From: Climacium dendroides
Taxonomy: Eukaryota > Streptophyta > Bryopsida > Hypnales > Climaciaceae
Length of the DNA stretch: 64,000 bases
Reading direction: 5' to 3'
NCBI GenBank assembly: GCA_950106755.1
Contig: OX467092.1
Location: forward strand, 5,022,001-5,086,000
Part shown: piece after piece, positions 45,290-56,906 of the stretch
How the letters are laid out: every line of letters starts with the position of its first letter
Position numbering within the stretch: the first letter of the stretch is position 1
Position numbers and translations under genes: made by a program
The notes under the pieces: generated by a model
Told to the model about the DNA's origin: nothing
Databases searched by the model: none
What the model saw: the letters and a program-made list of their open reading frames with translations, nothing else

Positions 45290-46755
45290 GATATGTGTAA
45301 GGAGGCCCTCAGCTTCTTTCGTTTGAATGTCATGTTATGATATAGACCCTTATTATGTTGAAGTACAACATCAAGTAGAATACGTATGTGACCATTTTGA
45401 AGTTTTTCTTGTCGTGTTGGGGGTGCAATGATGATTCAAATTGGGAGTACTAAGTGTCATTGAATTCTATTCAATATGAGGACAAGCTTTTGTCACTAGT
45501 TTTTATATATACCTCAATTTATTAAAACTTCCAATACAAAAAAACTTTCTTACATCCACTTTGGGGCTTAAAATGCACATGACACTCCTCATTGTCACTA
45601 TTTCATCCATTTGGATGGTCACATATTTATCCTTACGCATTTATATCCAAATTTGGGAAGTATTCTTAAGTTTAAAATCCAATTTGGGCAATTTTTGGAA
45701 GATACAATGTTAATTATGTCATGAAGGTGTGTTGCAAAGGTGGAATAATTTTAGTACAAATAATTTTAATATTCAAAGCTATGTTATTATTTTGGTATTT
45801 GGTGGAATCATTCGTTCAAATTGTTTGGACAAAAGGTGCTATGATCAAGCATTTAGTTTGACATGGAGCTATTTATTATTGCCTTGACTACCTATAATAT
45901 GTCTCTTTAGTGAGCAAACTCTTCATTTACACCAACCTCTTATGAGTTGGAGTTTTGCCTTTCCCTATCTTTTTTTCTCCAATAAGGCATTGATTAAAAC
46001 GCCTATGGAAATTCTTCAAATTTGATGTTTTATTGTATAATAAATTGTAAACTTAACAAGCCAAAATATGTACAACAAACAAAATGATGGCTAGAAGTCA
46101 TCGTAACTTAAGGTAATTGGCCATTTTAGCGCATTGTGGACACCAATGAGAGCAAGCCCATTTTAGACAAAATTGTAATGGTATCAACGTACATTCAAGT
46201 ATAATGGGGTCACTCTTAAATATATAACACTACCAATTCTATCATACCTACAATGGGCTTGTTCTCTTACAAGCAACTATGGTGTTTGGACCCATTTCTT
46301 TTATATATTTGTTGGTACCCCAAGAGCATTGCCACCAATACACCAAACAACCCCAAACATAGTGTTTTGGGGATAAAAATGAGAAAGTAACTGTTTGACC
46401 TTGGCAAAATATTCTCCTTTGCATGCCAAAAATTGTAATTTTGTTTGGGAAAACAACTCTGCCCAAACTATTTTTTTCTTCTACAAATTGTTCCATCCAT
46501 CCATTGAGTTAGGGTATTTGTTTGTTTGTTTTGTTTGTTTTGTTTGGCTACATTGAAATCTCCTAGACCATGCATTCATGATACCATGGAAAAGCCTTCG
46601 TCAAGGAGGGGTGCACGGGCTTTATTTCGTGGCATTCCAAATTCACAGTGTGAAAGTTATTGATTTCCGAAGTCTTCAGGAATTAGAACAATTAGAAGAT
46701 TACTTTTATTTTTACTTTTTGACCACGGTAAACAACAGAGGACACACTAGTAAGG
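45290..46755. other. Intergenic, no supported gene
   Basis: AT-rich; a short GTTTTGTTTGTTTG run lies near 46518-46545. No coding region was recognised. Confidence 0.5.
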
Positions 46756-46760
46756 GAGGC

Positions 46761-47124
46761 AACCCATTCCCGACCAGGGACCCATTCCCGTCATATAGAC
46801 TACACTCTTTCCAATCAATAGGAGAAAGCAGGACATTAATTGTGGCACAATCTCCAATGCAATCGTGGGGCATTACGATTGGTTGTAGTCTTGGTTGATT
46901 TTACAACCAACCTATGCTTGGAAATATGAGGACCTATATGACAAGAATGTGTCGAACAAAATCTTCAACTAAAAAATTCATAGTAATTATGTATCAAGAA
47001 ATAAAATTCTGAAAAAATATGAAATCCTTCTAAACTCTATTTCTGTACATGGGAAAATTTCTCCACTCCAGAAAACAACACTCCAGATATGCAGAATTGC
47101 TGAAGTGGTCAGAAATGGGTCAAC
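46761..47124 (+). mobile_element. CTGACCC-family MITE, copy 3
   Basis: Colinear with the reverse complement of 2820-3389: AACCCATTCCCGACC at the left, CAACCAACCTATGCTTGG inside, CCTTCTAAACTCTATTT, then CAGATATGCAGAATTGCTGA and AAATGGGTCAAC at the right. The flanking TA is not clear. Confidence 0.65.
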
Positions 47125-47596
47125 TCCCTTAGTTCATTGTATTAGCAATGACGGAGATTCTTTTGGTTTTGTATCACCAGAAGCCTCATCAAAAGACAAA
47201 AAAATTGCAGCAAGTTTCTTGTACCGAAACAGTGTCATCATGTATTTGCCCACAAATGATGTTTCTCCGTCGTCCGGAGATGCTCTGAAAGAATATCATA
47301 CAATATGGGCGGATTCATAAAACTGTCAGACTGGGCAAGACATTCAGACAAGAACCGGCTCCTCAATCAATACATTGCTATGATTTGCAAAGGACACCCC
47401 ACCAGCAGGGCGGCATGGGAGCGACACACGCAGCCAAGGACATGAAGCCAGTTTTAAGTTAAAACTTGGGGCCAAAGATTCTAATTTTTTTTCGGTCCCA
47501 GATGACCCTAAATTACCGGATGATAGTGGTAAGGTACCCAAACTGAATGGAGTGGCTGCAGGTTCAATACCTGGCAGTGACAGGTGGTTTATCTAG
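47125..47596 (+). pseudogene. Broken coding-like fragment of unknown protein
   Basis: One plus-strand frame reads as protein-like sequence across the stretch, interrupted by TAA (47318-47320) and TGA (about 47381). Segments include VHCISNDGDSFGFVSPEASS, KKIAASFLYRNSVIMYLP, EYHTIWADS, then FAKDTPPAGRHGSDTRSQGH, SFKLKLGAKDSNFFSVPDDP and GSIPGSDRWFI before a final TAG. Composition is less AT-rich than the surroundings and the frame is kept through both stops, which suggests a pseudogene exon or a captured gene piece. I do not recognise the family. It lies between a MITE and a TIR element. Confidence 0.45.
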
Positions 47597-47618
47597 CATG
47601 AAATCAACCTCTCTTTAT

Positions 47619-47848
47619 CTACACAAAATAGTGAAATTAGGTTGCCCCTCACTAATTTCTCAACATTCTACACTATATTAATATGTACTCTTACTGTAGA
47701 AGGATGCAGTAATGTAGGAACTATGTGTGTTGCATGGGGGGTGGTACATTGGTTCATGGCTCAGGTTTAGCGAATTGCTTCTGCCTCCATCCTTTGGGGG
47801 CAAGGTAACCTAATTGTTAAGGCAATCCAATTTTACTATTTTGTGTAG
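47619..47848. mobile_element. TIR element flanked by a ~20-bp direct repeat
   Basis: The ends are CTACACAAAATAGTGAAATT and, reversed, CTACACAAAATAGTAAAATT, both continuing to TTGCC. The direct repeat TAGCATGAAATCAACCTCTC (plus TT) lies at 47594-47615 and 47846-47867. Part of the interior recurs at 2740-2815. Confidence 0.65.
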
Positions 47849-47869
47849 CATGAAATCAACCTCTCTTCT

Positions 47870-49060
47870 TGACGGAAACCCTTGTAGTGTGTTGTTCAAC
47901 ATGCTTGTTTCATAAATTTAAAAGAAAGAGAGAGATTTTAATTTTTCAATCAGTTTTGATGTAACTTACTATGCATAGATAAGCATATCTTTGGTAACCT
48001 CAAGATGTTAAGACCAATCCCCGGTGATTTAGGTGTTTTCAAGGGACGATTAGAATGAAGAATGAACAATGGAATTGAAAAGGGGGGGAGCAATTATGCC
48101 ATGGGAATGTCAATGAACTGCTCTTAACCACTAACAGATTGTTTGTCTCCTCGGGGGACAATTTGGGTTCTAAGTAGGTTCCTATTGTCTTAATTTGTGG
48201 TGACTGTTTTTGAAACTTTTTTGAGGATGTGCAATTTTGTAAGAGCTTCGTGGATATATAATTTTTATTTCAATTGGTGCCAAAGAAAAAAAGTTATGGT
48301 ACAATAAGCCAAAAATGAAAGTCAATGGGTAGCACAAAAAAAATTTAAAAGTCAAAATAGTATTTTTCAATTTTTTTTAACATCCTAAAGTTCTATATTT
48401 CTAACTACATTGAAGCTTTGATTCATTCTATTCGGACTAGTGATGAGAAAGTTATGGACAATCTTAGGTTTCTAGGCAATCTAAGCATCATTTTGAAAAA
48501 ATAACTCACCGGATTCATTTGTGAATTCAATTGTTACAATGTTTTCGAAAAAATTGTTAGACAAGTTTAGGTTTACTTTCTAAATCAATCTCATTGTTGA
48601 AATTATTGTATTTCAATTCCATCTCAGAGCTACTAACAATTTAGTTTTTCCTTCAATCTTTAATCTACTTCTACATGACAATTGGGTGTCAAAAAAATCA
48701 AACTGGGTGTAAAAAAAGGAAAAAGAAAACAGAGATGAAGTTGTTGTTTTTTTAAAAAAACTGTAACTTAAGGGAGCATCCATAGTACTTTTTCAATAGG
48801 AAATTGGAAGTCAGGATTGTCAGGCACCGAGTTGTCCGGATTCTGGAAAAAGGCGCACCATGCCAAGGAAAGTGCGTAATATTCCTTGCCATGCACCTGC
48901 CATTACTGGCTGCAGGACTTTCACGTGAACTAGTTTCCGCTTCCCACATGCTCCATCGCTTTTAAGAAACTTAAAAAAAACGAAAGTGGAACTGGACAAC
49001 TATTGTATATTGTAGAAAAGAATGATGTCGATAACTTAAAAAAAAAAGTGTAGGCGGAAG
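47870..49060. other. Intergenic, no supported gene
   Basis: No coding region with recognisable motifs was seen. Confidence 0.45.
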
Positions 49061-49062
49061 TA

Positions 49063-49484
49063 AGGTAACTACACCTAATTGTGACCCTTTTTTAAAACCC
49101 GACTCAACTACAGATTCTTGTTCAAAGTGTACTCGTTTTTTCTTTCTTTTTTGACACAAATAAAGGGAACCTTTGCTGCAAGAAAGAGAGTGATGGGAAG
49201 TAACCAACAGAGACAAGACTGAAAATAGAAGATGGGCATCAGGTAGCAAGGCGGGATCTGAAATGTACTCTCACTATTCATGAGAGTCTATGGTCGGTTT
49301 TAGAAACACTTATTTTTAGCACTATGAAAATTCATGGTTTGTTCATATAGTGTTTGAAAAATGCATTCTAAGAGAATTTAGAATCCTTTTTTGACTAACA
49401 ACAAGAGTCCATAATAAGTCTTTCAATATAAGAATGGAAATGATAATGAATTATTTATTTGTGTAATTTTAAGTGTAGTTACCT
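49063..49484 (+). mobile_element. AGGTAACTACACC-family MITE, copy 2
   Basis: It starts AGGTAACTACACCTAATT and ends AATTTTAAGTGTAGTTACCT, flanked by TA on both sides (49061-49062 and 49485-49486). The interior shares AATGCATTCTAAGAGAAT with 8504-8789 (inverted) and TTCATATAGT / TTAAGAGAATTT-type blocks with 63703-64000. Confidence 0.8.
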
Positions 49485-49911
49485 TACCAATTTGTGATAA
49501 CTTAAGCATTTGAACTTGTAGAGTATGGGAAATTCATTGATAAATTTAAGCTCAATGTGTGCAAACATAAGGATGAGGAAGAATGTAAAGAAACAATTTT
49601 TTTTCCAAGAATGAATGTTCTATTCAATATAAATGTGGAATTTTCAATTGGAGACATTCTGGTCTTATAAACTCACCTATTATGGTTAGCTTTGCATTTC
49701 TTCCTAATCAAGGAGGGAAGAGAGATGAGTGGATGCAAAGGTAGAAATAGAGAATATTTTTCAATGAACAATGCATGTAACTATTGTCCACAATAGCTCT
49801 TCTTATGAAGCTAGGATGCAGAGGGGGTTATTTGAAATAGGTACTTCCACCTTATCTTCTTGTGGAATGAAAAAACTCTCAAAAGAAGAGGTAGAGAACA
49901 ATTATTCCTTA

Positions 49912-50485
49912 GGGCCACTTTACACCTAGAGGTTGGGCCAATTTTTCTTGAGACGAATTGCATAAATTTTAGTCCCTTTCAAGTTTATGGCTGTCCTCAA
50001 CTACTCATTACAAGAAGATTGTAATGGGTCCAAATTCTCTCATATGGAAAGGCCTTGAGGCTGAAAAACCAAGCCAACTTAATAAAACCTTGAAAAAATT
50101 TAGCCCTTTTCTATCTGTATTTTAAGGGCCATTTTACACCTAAAAGTTAGACCAATTCCCCTTGAGGCTAATTGCACAAAATCCAATGGACCTCATTTGT
50201 TGAAAAAAATAATATCTCATTAAAGAAATTATAATTAAAATCTAAACGTTGGCTTTGTCAAACTAAGATTGAATTGGCCTCCCATTCTTGGTGCAATCAG
50301 CCAATTCATCAAGCTTAAATCCCATCAGATCATATCTTTTTGAATAAAAAATTTATTCTATCAAATTTGCATGGGCTCTATGTATAAAGGAGTTCATACC
50401 AATTTCAACCTCTTGCCTAATCACAAGTGAGGATTTTGTGCCTCTTGCACAACAAATTGGCCCAACCTCTAGATGTAAGTGGCCC
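49912..50485. mobile_element. PIF/Harbinger-like MITE, TTA target duplication
   Basis: The ends are GGGCCACTTTACACCTAGAG and, reversed, GGGCCACTTACATCTAGAGG, both followed by TTGGGCCAATTT. TTA lies on both sides (49909-49911 and 50486-50488). A second TIR-like copy (GGGCCATTTTACACCTAAAA) sits inside at about 50128, suggesting nesting or an internal duplication. Inverted relative of 4054-4617. Confidence 0.85.
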
Positions 50486-50489
50486 TTAT

Positions 50490-51690
50490 GTCCATAACAT
50501 TTAGCAATATGCATTGTCACTACCTTGGCTCTATAGTAGACAATAATACTTCATCAATAGTTAAGTGGACAAGTGGAGGCTCAATGTGATGAGCAAGGTG
50601 CATAAAGGAAAGGTAGTGGGCATGAAGGCTATTGAATATTACGTGATAAATTCACATTTGTCTATGTATAATATTCTAGAACTCTAATTATTTATGGCTA
50701 GCGTAAATTAAGAACCTTTTTCATCCTAAATCCCATGCCTTATCTCAAGGACAAGAAAAAGTGACATTTGGATTATCAATACTTTTATTACAAGAAAGAC
50801 TCTAAGTTAACAACATCAAGAAACTCATGATTGTGCAAGAAATTGGCAAGGAGGTGTATCGATACTTTTGTAAGATGAAGTATGTAAATTAGGTCTATAA
50901 TATGCATTTTGTCCATGATTTGGATGGTATAGAATGGGGTGATCTATGGAAATCATGTTATTGTAGTTGTAATACAATTAGAGGGGGGTCATTTTCATTA
51001 AAGCTCTTTGTACTAGAAACCATAAGTTTGAAGCATCTTTTGGTGAAACATAGTCATGAACCTTTCAAGATTAACTAACCAAGGAGACATACTCCAATTT
51101 GTAACGTGCAAGTTGCTACTAAGGTGGGTCTCCCCCAAACCACCACTAATTGCTAATGTGCCTAATTACTATTAATAAACTGCTCAAATCTTCATATTTC
51201 CTTATTGGCAAGTGAAATGAGGTTCCCATGCACCAAAAGAATATGACCTTTGGATATTGTATGTAAAAGTTACAAAGGAACAAAGTTTAATTCTCAAAGC
51301 GTTTCTTCCACATAGATATATAATTGATTTTAGAGATGTATGTAGAGTGAGCTCAAGATGGCAATTTAAGGTTAGTGGCACAATTGGGGGTGCTCATTGT
51401 ACTAAAAATAGCCAATTGAAACACCACAAAATGATAATTCCTCCACACTTTTAGTGATTGCTGCACTTGTAAATTAAAGCCCTGAAGATGGTATTCCACC
51501 TCACCATTCATGCTTGAATTGTGTCATGCCATACAAGTGAATTTTTTTTTTAAAGCAATTGATCAGAGAATTGTCCCAAACTAGACAACGACAAGCACAC
51601 ACACCAAATCCATCTGCCAAAGAAGAGCCACACATGTTACATTCATGAGCCTGGGGTGGGATGGCATTAATATTGAGGAGTATCATAGTG
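50490..51690. other. Intergenic; possible decayed coding DNA, unassigned
   Basis: Plus-strand fragments near 50815-51070 read somewhat protein-like (QEIGKEVYRYFCKMKYVN, then DLDGIEWGDLWKSCYC), but I cannot assign a family. No intact gene. Confidence 0.35.
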
Positions 51691-51777
51691 TACCCCTCTT
51701 TCAAATAAAATAAGACTTTTTAGAACTACCCCTCTTTCAAATAAAATAAGATTTATTAGAACTACCCCTCTTCTTTG
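51691..51777 (+). repeat. 36-bp tandem repeat, ~2.4 copies
   Basis: TACCCCTCTTTCAAATAAAA begins at 51691 and 51727, and the first part again at 51763. Confidence 0.9.
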
Positions 51778-51799
51778 TTTCAACATGTATGATAAGTAA

Positions 51800-52083
51800 G
51801 GGGGCTGTAAAAGTGATCTGTCTCTAAAAGCAATCTGGTACATTTTGCCACTAACATGTACTAGAAGTGTACATTTTAGGAGGGGGTCGCTTTTAGAAAC
51901 CACTGTGTTTTCAACTTCAAAAATTCATAACTAATTCCATGAAGATCCAAAAAAATATGAAACAACTTGGGTTAGATACCGATTCCATTTTTCTTACCAC
52001 GAAAATATACTGGAAATTATTTTAAGCAGTTTAGCTTCCCCAAAATGTAAATCAGCTCTTAAAGGATCGCTTTTACAGCCCCC
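51800..52083. mobile_element. GGGGGCTGTAAAAG-family MITE
   Basis: The left end GGGGGCTGTAAAAGTGATC is mirrored by GATCGCTTTTACAGCCCCC at the right. The flanks are TA-rich, and a TA duplication is possible. It abuts the next MITE at 52089. Confidence 0.75.
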
Positions 52084-52090
52084 TACCTTA

Positions 52091-52457
52091 AGATAGAACT
52101 ACCCATTACCATACATATTTGCTATCTAGGTACTTTGGAGAAGCTATTTATGAGCTCTCGTATTTTTCAGAGATGGAATTGTTTGAGAGAAATCAATTGC
52201 AAAAAAATAAAGACATTCTGACAAGAATTGAATTTTTTGTGATTTTTCAAAGTTGAAATGTAAAACTGTGAGTAGACCCTTGGTAAAGCATGACCAGACC
52301 ATTGTTGAAGCGTGGGCTGATGTGTCCGCTCCCCAGTGCATTGCCATCATGATCATGGATGAGTAAGATTGTGGTAATAAGATGGGCCAGTGATGGAAAT
52401 GAGAGGAACCTGTAGGTGGGGGAATTGGGTAAATGGTGGTAATGGGTAGTTCTACCT
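52091..52457 (+). mobile_element. AGGTAGAACTACCC-family MITE, copy 2 (no insert)
   Basis: It starts AGATAGAACTACCCATTACC and ends GGTAATGGGTAGTTCTACCT, flanked by TA (52089-52090 and 52458-52459). It lacks both inserts found in its sister copies, so it serves as the empty-site reference for 43952-44187 and 57201-57372. Confidence 0.85.
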
Positions 52458-52974
52458 TAGTGTTTTGTTAGTTAGGTGTCTCCTTGCTTGCACTGTAGTC
52501 AACCTCTTTTTGATTAGCCATTCATTTTCTCTAGTTAGGTTGCTATGTTTCCAATCAACTGTGGTTTGGGTGACAACTCATGTAGCATAAATTGTTGGGA
52601 GGTGTACATTGAAAGCATACAATCATCACAAGATGCAAGGGAATAGGTCCAAAAACCGCCCACCCAATAGCTAAAGCTGAATTTTGGGGATGCAAAGCTT
52701 TTTGGAATAATTTTCAATATATTTTCCTTAAAAGACAAGTGGAATTGGCATCTAACTCAAGTCGATTCATATTTTGGGGAGCCTTGTAGAATTAGTTATG
52801 AAATTTTGAAGTTGAAATGGCATAGGGTACATTTGTACATTGCTGAAGGCTACAAGAAAGCAACTTGTACATATAGTGTACATTTTGAGGATGTGGGCGA
52901 TTTTAGAGCCTGTCACCTTACATTGAAAGCCACAATTACCACCTACATTGAAAGCATGGCCGATTTTATAATCA

Positions 52975-53169
52975 ACATATGGTTGGAAAATATGGTAACA
53001 TATATAACGAAAACAAGTCAAATGGAATCTTCAAAAAAAATTCATGACAATTTTGTTTTCGAGGGAAAAAAATGTAAAAAAAAAATTCCTTCCAAAATCT
53101 ATTTTTGTAAAGGGGAAATTTTCCCCCTCACCATTCCCATACAATAGATATGATCGGAAAGGGGTCAGC
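52975..53169 (+). mobile_element. CTGACCC-family MITE, copy 4 (right part)
   Basis: Right end GGGGTCAGC followed by TA (53170-53171). Upstream it shares ATATGGTTGGAAAATATG, CCTTCCAAAATCTATTTTTG and TTTTCCCCCTC with the other copies. The left boundary is not resolved. Confidence 0.55.
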
Positions 53170-53353
53170 TACGTTAAGGCATTTTACGAAACGTCCATTT
53201 ATTCGTGAGTAGTCACTCAGGGCCAGTGACAAGTGACTAGTAAGTTAAGTGCATGGTAAGCAGATGAATGGGGGATGTACAACTGGGCTTCTCAAAAGCT
53301 GCCAAGTGGCCACTATGGGTGACATGGCAGATTAATTGCCACCTTAGGTTGCT

Positions 53354-53994
53354 TCTAACCCCTAAATGCCCGAGGCATCAAATTCTTGTGTCAACAATAC
53401 TTTGAAGTAAAATAATCTCCATCTATGTTTCTATTTTTAGTAGTTCAAATTTTTGAAAAAATTCTTTTTGAAGTCTAGTTGTAGCATCAAAAATCCAATT
53501 TTGAAAATGAATGATTATGATTTTTCTATTCATGATTTTGTGTAAGGGTGTCCATTGCAATCTTGACTTTCTGTAGTGTTGAGGGCTCTTGGAAATGAGC
53601 CTCAAATACACTTGGTCTTGGAGAAAAAATCACATTAGAAATTCATTAAAAAAAATTGTAAAGTAGATTTTGAGAAGCCGTAAATTGATTGGGGTTATGC
53701 ATGATAGGCCCTTCAACCTTATATCTTTTTGGTGACTAATTTTTTAGATTTGACATGCAAAAAGAGAGTTGAAAGATTTTCATAGTTTTAACACCCTCAT
53801 GATCAAACATTATAATCTTTCAATCTATAAGTGATGTTGTGTTTTACTTTCCTATGTGATCTCTAACATGTCTAGTTTGAATTTGTATGGTTAGATTTCA
53901 AAAAAATTGATACGACCTACTAAAAAATTTGGTTTTTTGTTCAATTTAGAGCAAAGTCCAAGAAGCCCCAAACAAGCCTTGGGCATTTAGGAGT
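53354..53994 (+). mobile_element. ACCCCTAAATGCCC-family TIR element, long copy
   Basis: The ends are ACCCCTAAATGCCCGAGGC and, reversed, ACTCCTAAATGCCCAAGGC, flanked by TA. A short relative is at 22888-23117, and the 17711-18450 inverted repeat has similar ends. No transposase frame. Confidence 0.75.
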
Positions 53995-54704
53995 TAAACT
54001 GGGGTGGACCAAAGGCTTCTTGAATGATCAAAGCAACCTTGGGGGCAGAGATTACATAGGTGTGGTCCAAGTTGTTTTTTTTACTTTGGTCAAGGCCTAT
54101 GCCATTTTTCATAGATGAAAAGTTTACTTGAAATTCTACATGACCAAAGTAAAGAATGTTTTGTTGGTTTCTAGGAGCTTTTTTCTTGACCACCTCTTTG
54201 AGATAGGCCTAACAAATTTTTAGGAGACCATAATTAGGATTTAGATCTCACAACCGTAGATTCTGTCTATTTAATTGATCTTTGTAGCTGACAATGTTGA
54301 ATTTTATAATAAATAAATATGGCATGGCTATGGTTTCTCTTGGGTTTACACCAAGACCATGTGAAGTGTTATTATTAATTTTTTTTGTCTTAGGCTCTCA
54401 AGGCCCATGGTCACATTTAACAAAGTGGGATGCCTTGGAGTGCCTTTATATCCCTTCGTCTAGCCAAGTGTAAAGTAATGGACCTTTAGATTCATATCCA
54501 TCACACCTATAACTAAAGGTGAAAACAACCCAAATTGTCCATATATTCATTCCTAACAAATGTCCTCCAAAATATAATTAAACCATCTCCATATTTAATT
54601 ATAGTTGGTTGACTATTGATTCTCTTGATTTTGGTATTATGACCAAGCTATGTAATAGTTTCAGTGGCCTAAGGAGTTCTACTTTGAAAATTTTATAGTA
54701 CATA

Positions 54705-54943
54705 TGCCATATTTAACTACTTTTGGACTTTTCAGAGAATTTTGGACTTTGTCCAACGGGAGATCTCCAGTTGTCATAGATATCTAAAATCTAAACTTGT
54801 TGTACATTTTTCAAACCACTTAGTCCAAAATCTATATCATATCTAGATTCCTAAAATCTATTGAAATCAAAATCTAAAATTGTCTTAGATGTCCCTTTAC
54901 CAATTTTGGACTTTGCAAAGTCCCAAAGTAGTTAAATATGGCA
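54705..54943. mobile_element. Foldback MITE with TATGCCATATTTAACTAC ends
   Basis: TGCCATATTTAACTACTTTT on the left is mirrored by AAAGTAGTTAAATATGGCA on the right. The inverted similarity extends through TGGACTTT. TA flanks both sides (54703-54704 and 54944-54945). Confidence 0.78.
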
Positions 54944-54959
54944 TACATATCTTATCTAA

Positions 54960-55095
54960 TTTTTTTTAAATTCATAATTTTCAATTGCCAATACTACAAA
55001 ATGTTTATTTTTCTAGTATAAAGTGCCTCCAACTATGCTAAATTGCTAATTTTTGACGTTTCAGGATATTTTCACTTTAATAAACTTGTTGTGGT
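54960..55095 (+). repeat. Dispersed repeat, paired with 60298-60440
   Basis: Both copies share TCTAATTTTT, TTCAATTGC.AATACT, AGTGCCT/AGGTGCCT, ACTATGCTAAATTG-like and TTTTGACGTTT in order. Same orientation. Confidence 0.6.
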
Positions 55096-55099
55096 TTGT

Positions 55100-56900
55100 T
55101 TGTGTCTAATGTTGCTTGGGTTGTTCTTTTTTATTTGAATAAGAAAATTTGATGTGTTTTGATTATATTTCCTAAATTAAAGAGTTGTCCCTAAAATATT
55201 TTTGTTTTATTTCCTAAAATGGATTGATTGGCATAAAATGATGCGTTTTAGTTTGTAACCCCTCTTGAGCTCACATGAAACACATGCCAATCTTATTCTT
55301 GTGTGATTGTAAAAATCCAACTTTGAGTGATTGTACTATTTTGTGTCACACTTTGAAGATGAAGAACTTTAAAATATACTTTGTTAATGAATGATAAAAT
55401 GTTTTTGGAATTTATAGTAAAGGTGGATATTGCCATTTGAAATTTATGTTAATTTTCATGAGTTTGTCTTTTACATGACGAGTGTTTTTTCTCCTACATG
55501 CATGGGGGCATCAACATAAACTTGTCCTTATAGATGAACATCCACAAAGAATACTTCCCACTAAGATAGATCAATACTAATAGCCTTAGACATCCACTTC
55601 CATCATTTACCAAGCCCTTCCATTTGCACAACAAACATCACCCATTTTCATATAATGTGTAACTCATATATTTTTCTGAGGCAAACATTTAGGTGCTATT
55701 GTCAAATAATGATATCAAGTTTATATCTATTTATGAACAATAATAGGATGATAAATATGTGTTTCATTAAATGTTGGTTCAAGTGGGCTTAATTGTCAAC
55801 AAATGTTTATCAAAACAAGTTGCAGCTTTAGGCAACAAAAAGATTGAGGTGCTTCTGGAATGTTAAATTTGTGCTTTCAAAACACTTGTGAGCAATGAGA
55901 TTAGGGTGGGCAGGTTAGTGATCTTGAACCTTTTTTTAACAAAATGGTTGTGACCCCCACCCACCTAGTACCGATTTTACATTTTTACAGCCTATGTGTT
56001 TGAAAACACACATCAATTTAAGTTCTTATCAGATTACTCCGGTTCCACTTGTATTCAAGTCCACTCCGCTACTTTTTTCTCTAAAAAAAAATAAAAAACA
56101 TAGGCAACAATAAGCACATTGCACAAGATCCCTAAATTGTCAATCTCTATGGTAATAGGTTGCTCTATCTTTCTACGCTTGTTCATCAAATGGTCTTGGG
56201 TGTTTATTTTTTTATTTTTTTGACACAAACAAAGGGGGTCTTAAGTTTTTTTTGTTGACGAATTGATTTTAAAAAAAGGCATTATATGAAATTCAAGTGC
56301 ATGCAATGGGAAAAGTATTAAGTGAGGGTACATCGAGAAAGTCCAAATATATATTAATCCTTCAAAGTTGACGAGGACATTTGGCATCTAACGGATGCCA
56401 AAGAATCCTTTCAGTAGGATAGAAGTGCAATTATTCATCCTGGGAATTTTGTTGTGAAAAAGGGAGGTCTTGTATAGTAGTTTAACTTCCAATGAATATT
56501 TTTATAATTTTGTAAGGGAATGATTCACATGATAACCAAAGGGATGATTTCCATGGTCAATAGGCTGGACTTTGGGGATTAAATTAGTTCTTAAATGCCT
56601 TGATCCTTTTTTGAATTTTGGCATATTTTTTGCTCATGTCTTTGTACAGAAATATCATTTACTGCAATTTCATGAAATTGTTCATTAAGGAAGGTTGTCT
56701 TTTCAATATTAAAGCATTACATTGGATGAATGAAAATATACTATTGTAGTATTGCAATAGTATGTTTTTAGTACTCTACTGTTCAAGCATTGAAACAATA
56801 CTGTTGCAATTGGGGGATACTTTCCTGATGTAGTCCTACTAACTACATTAAAGCATTTTCAACATTAAAGCATTACATTACATCTATTCATTGTCCAGAA
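55100..56900. other. Intergenic, no supported gene
   Basis: AT-rich, with a repeat fragment at about 56390-56560 related to 38925-39070. No coding region was recognised. Confidence 0.45.
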
Positions 56901-56906
56901 TATGTA

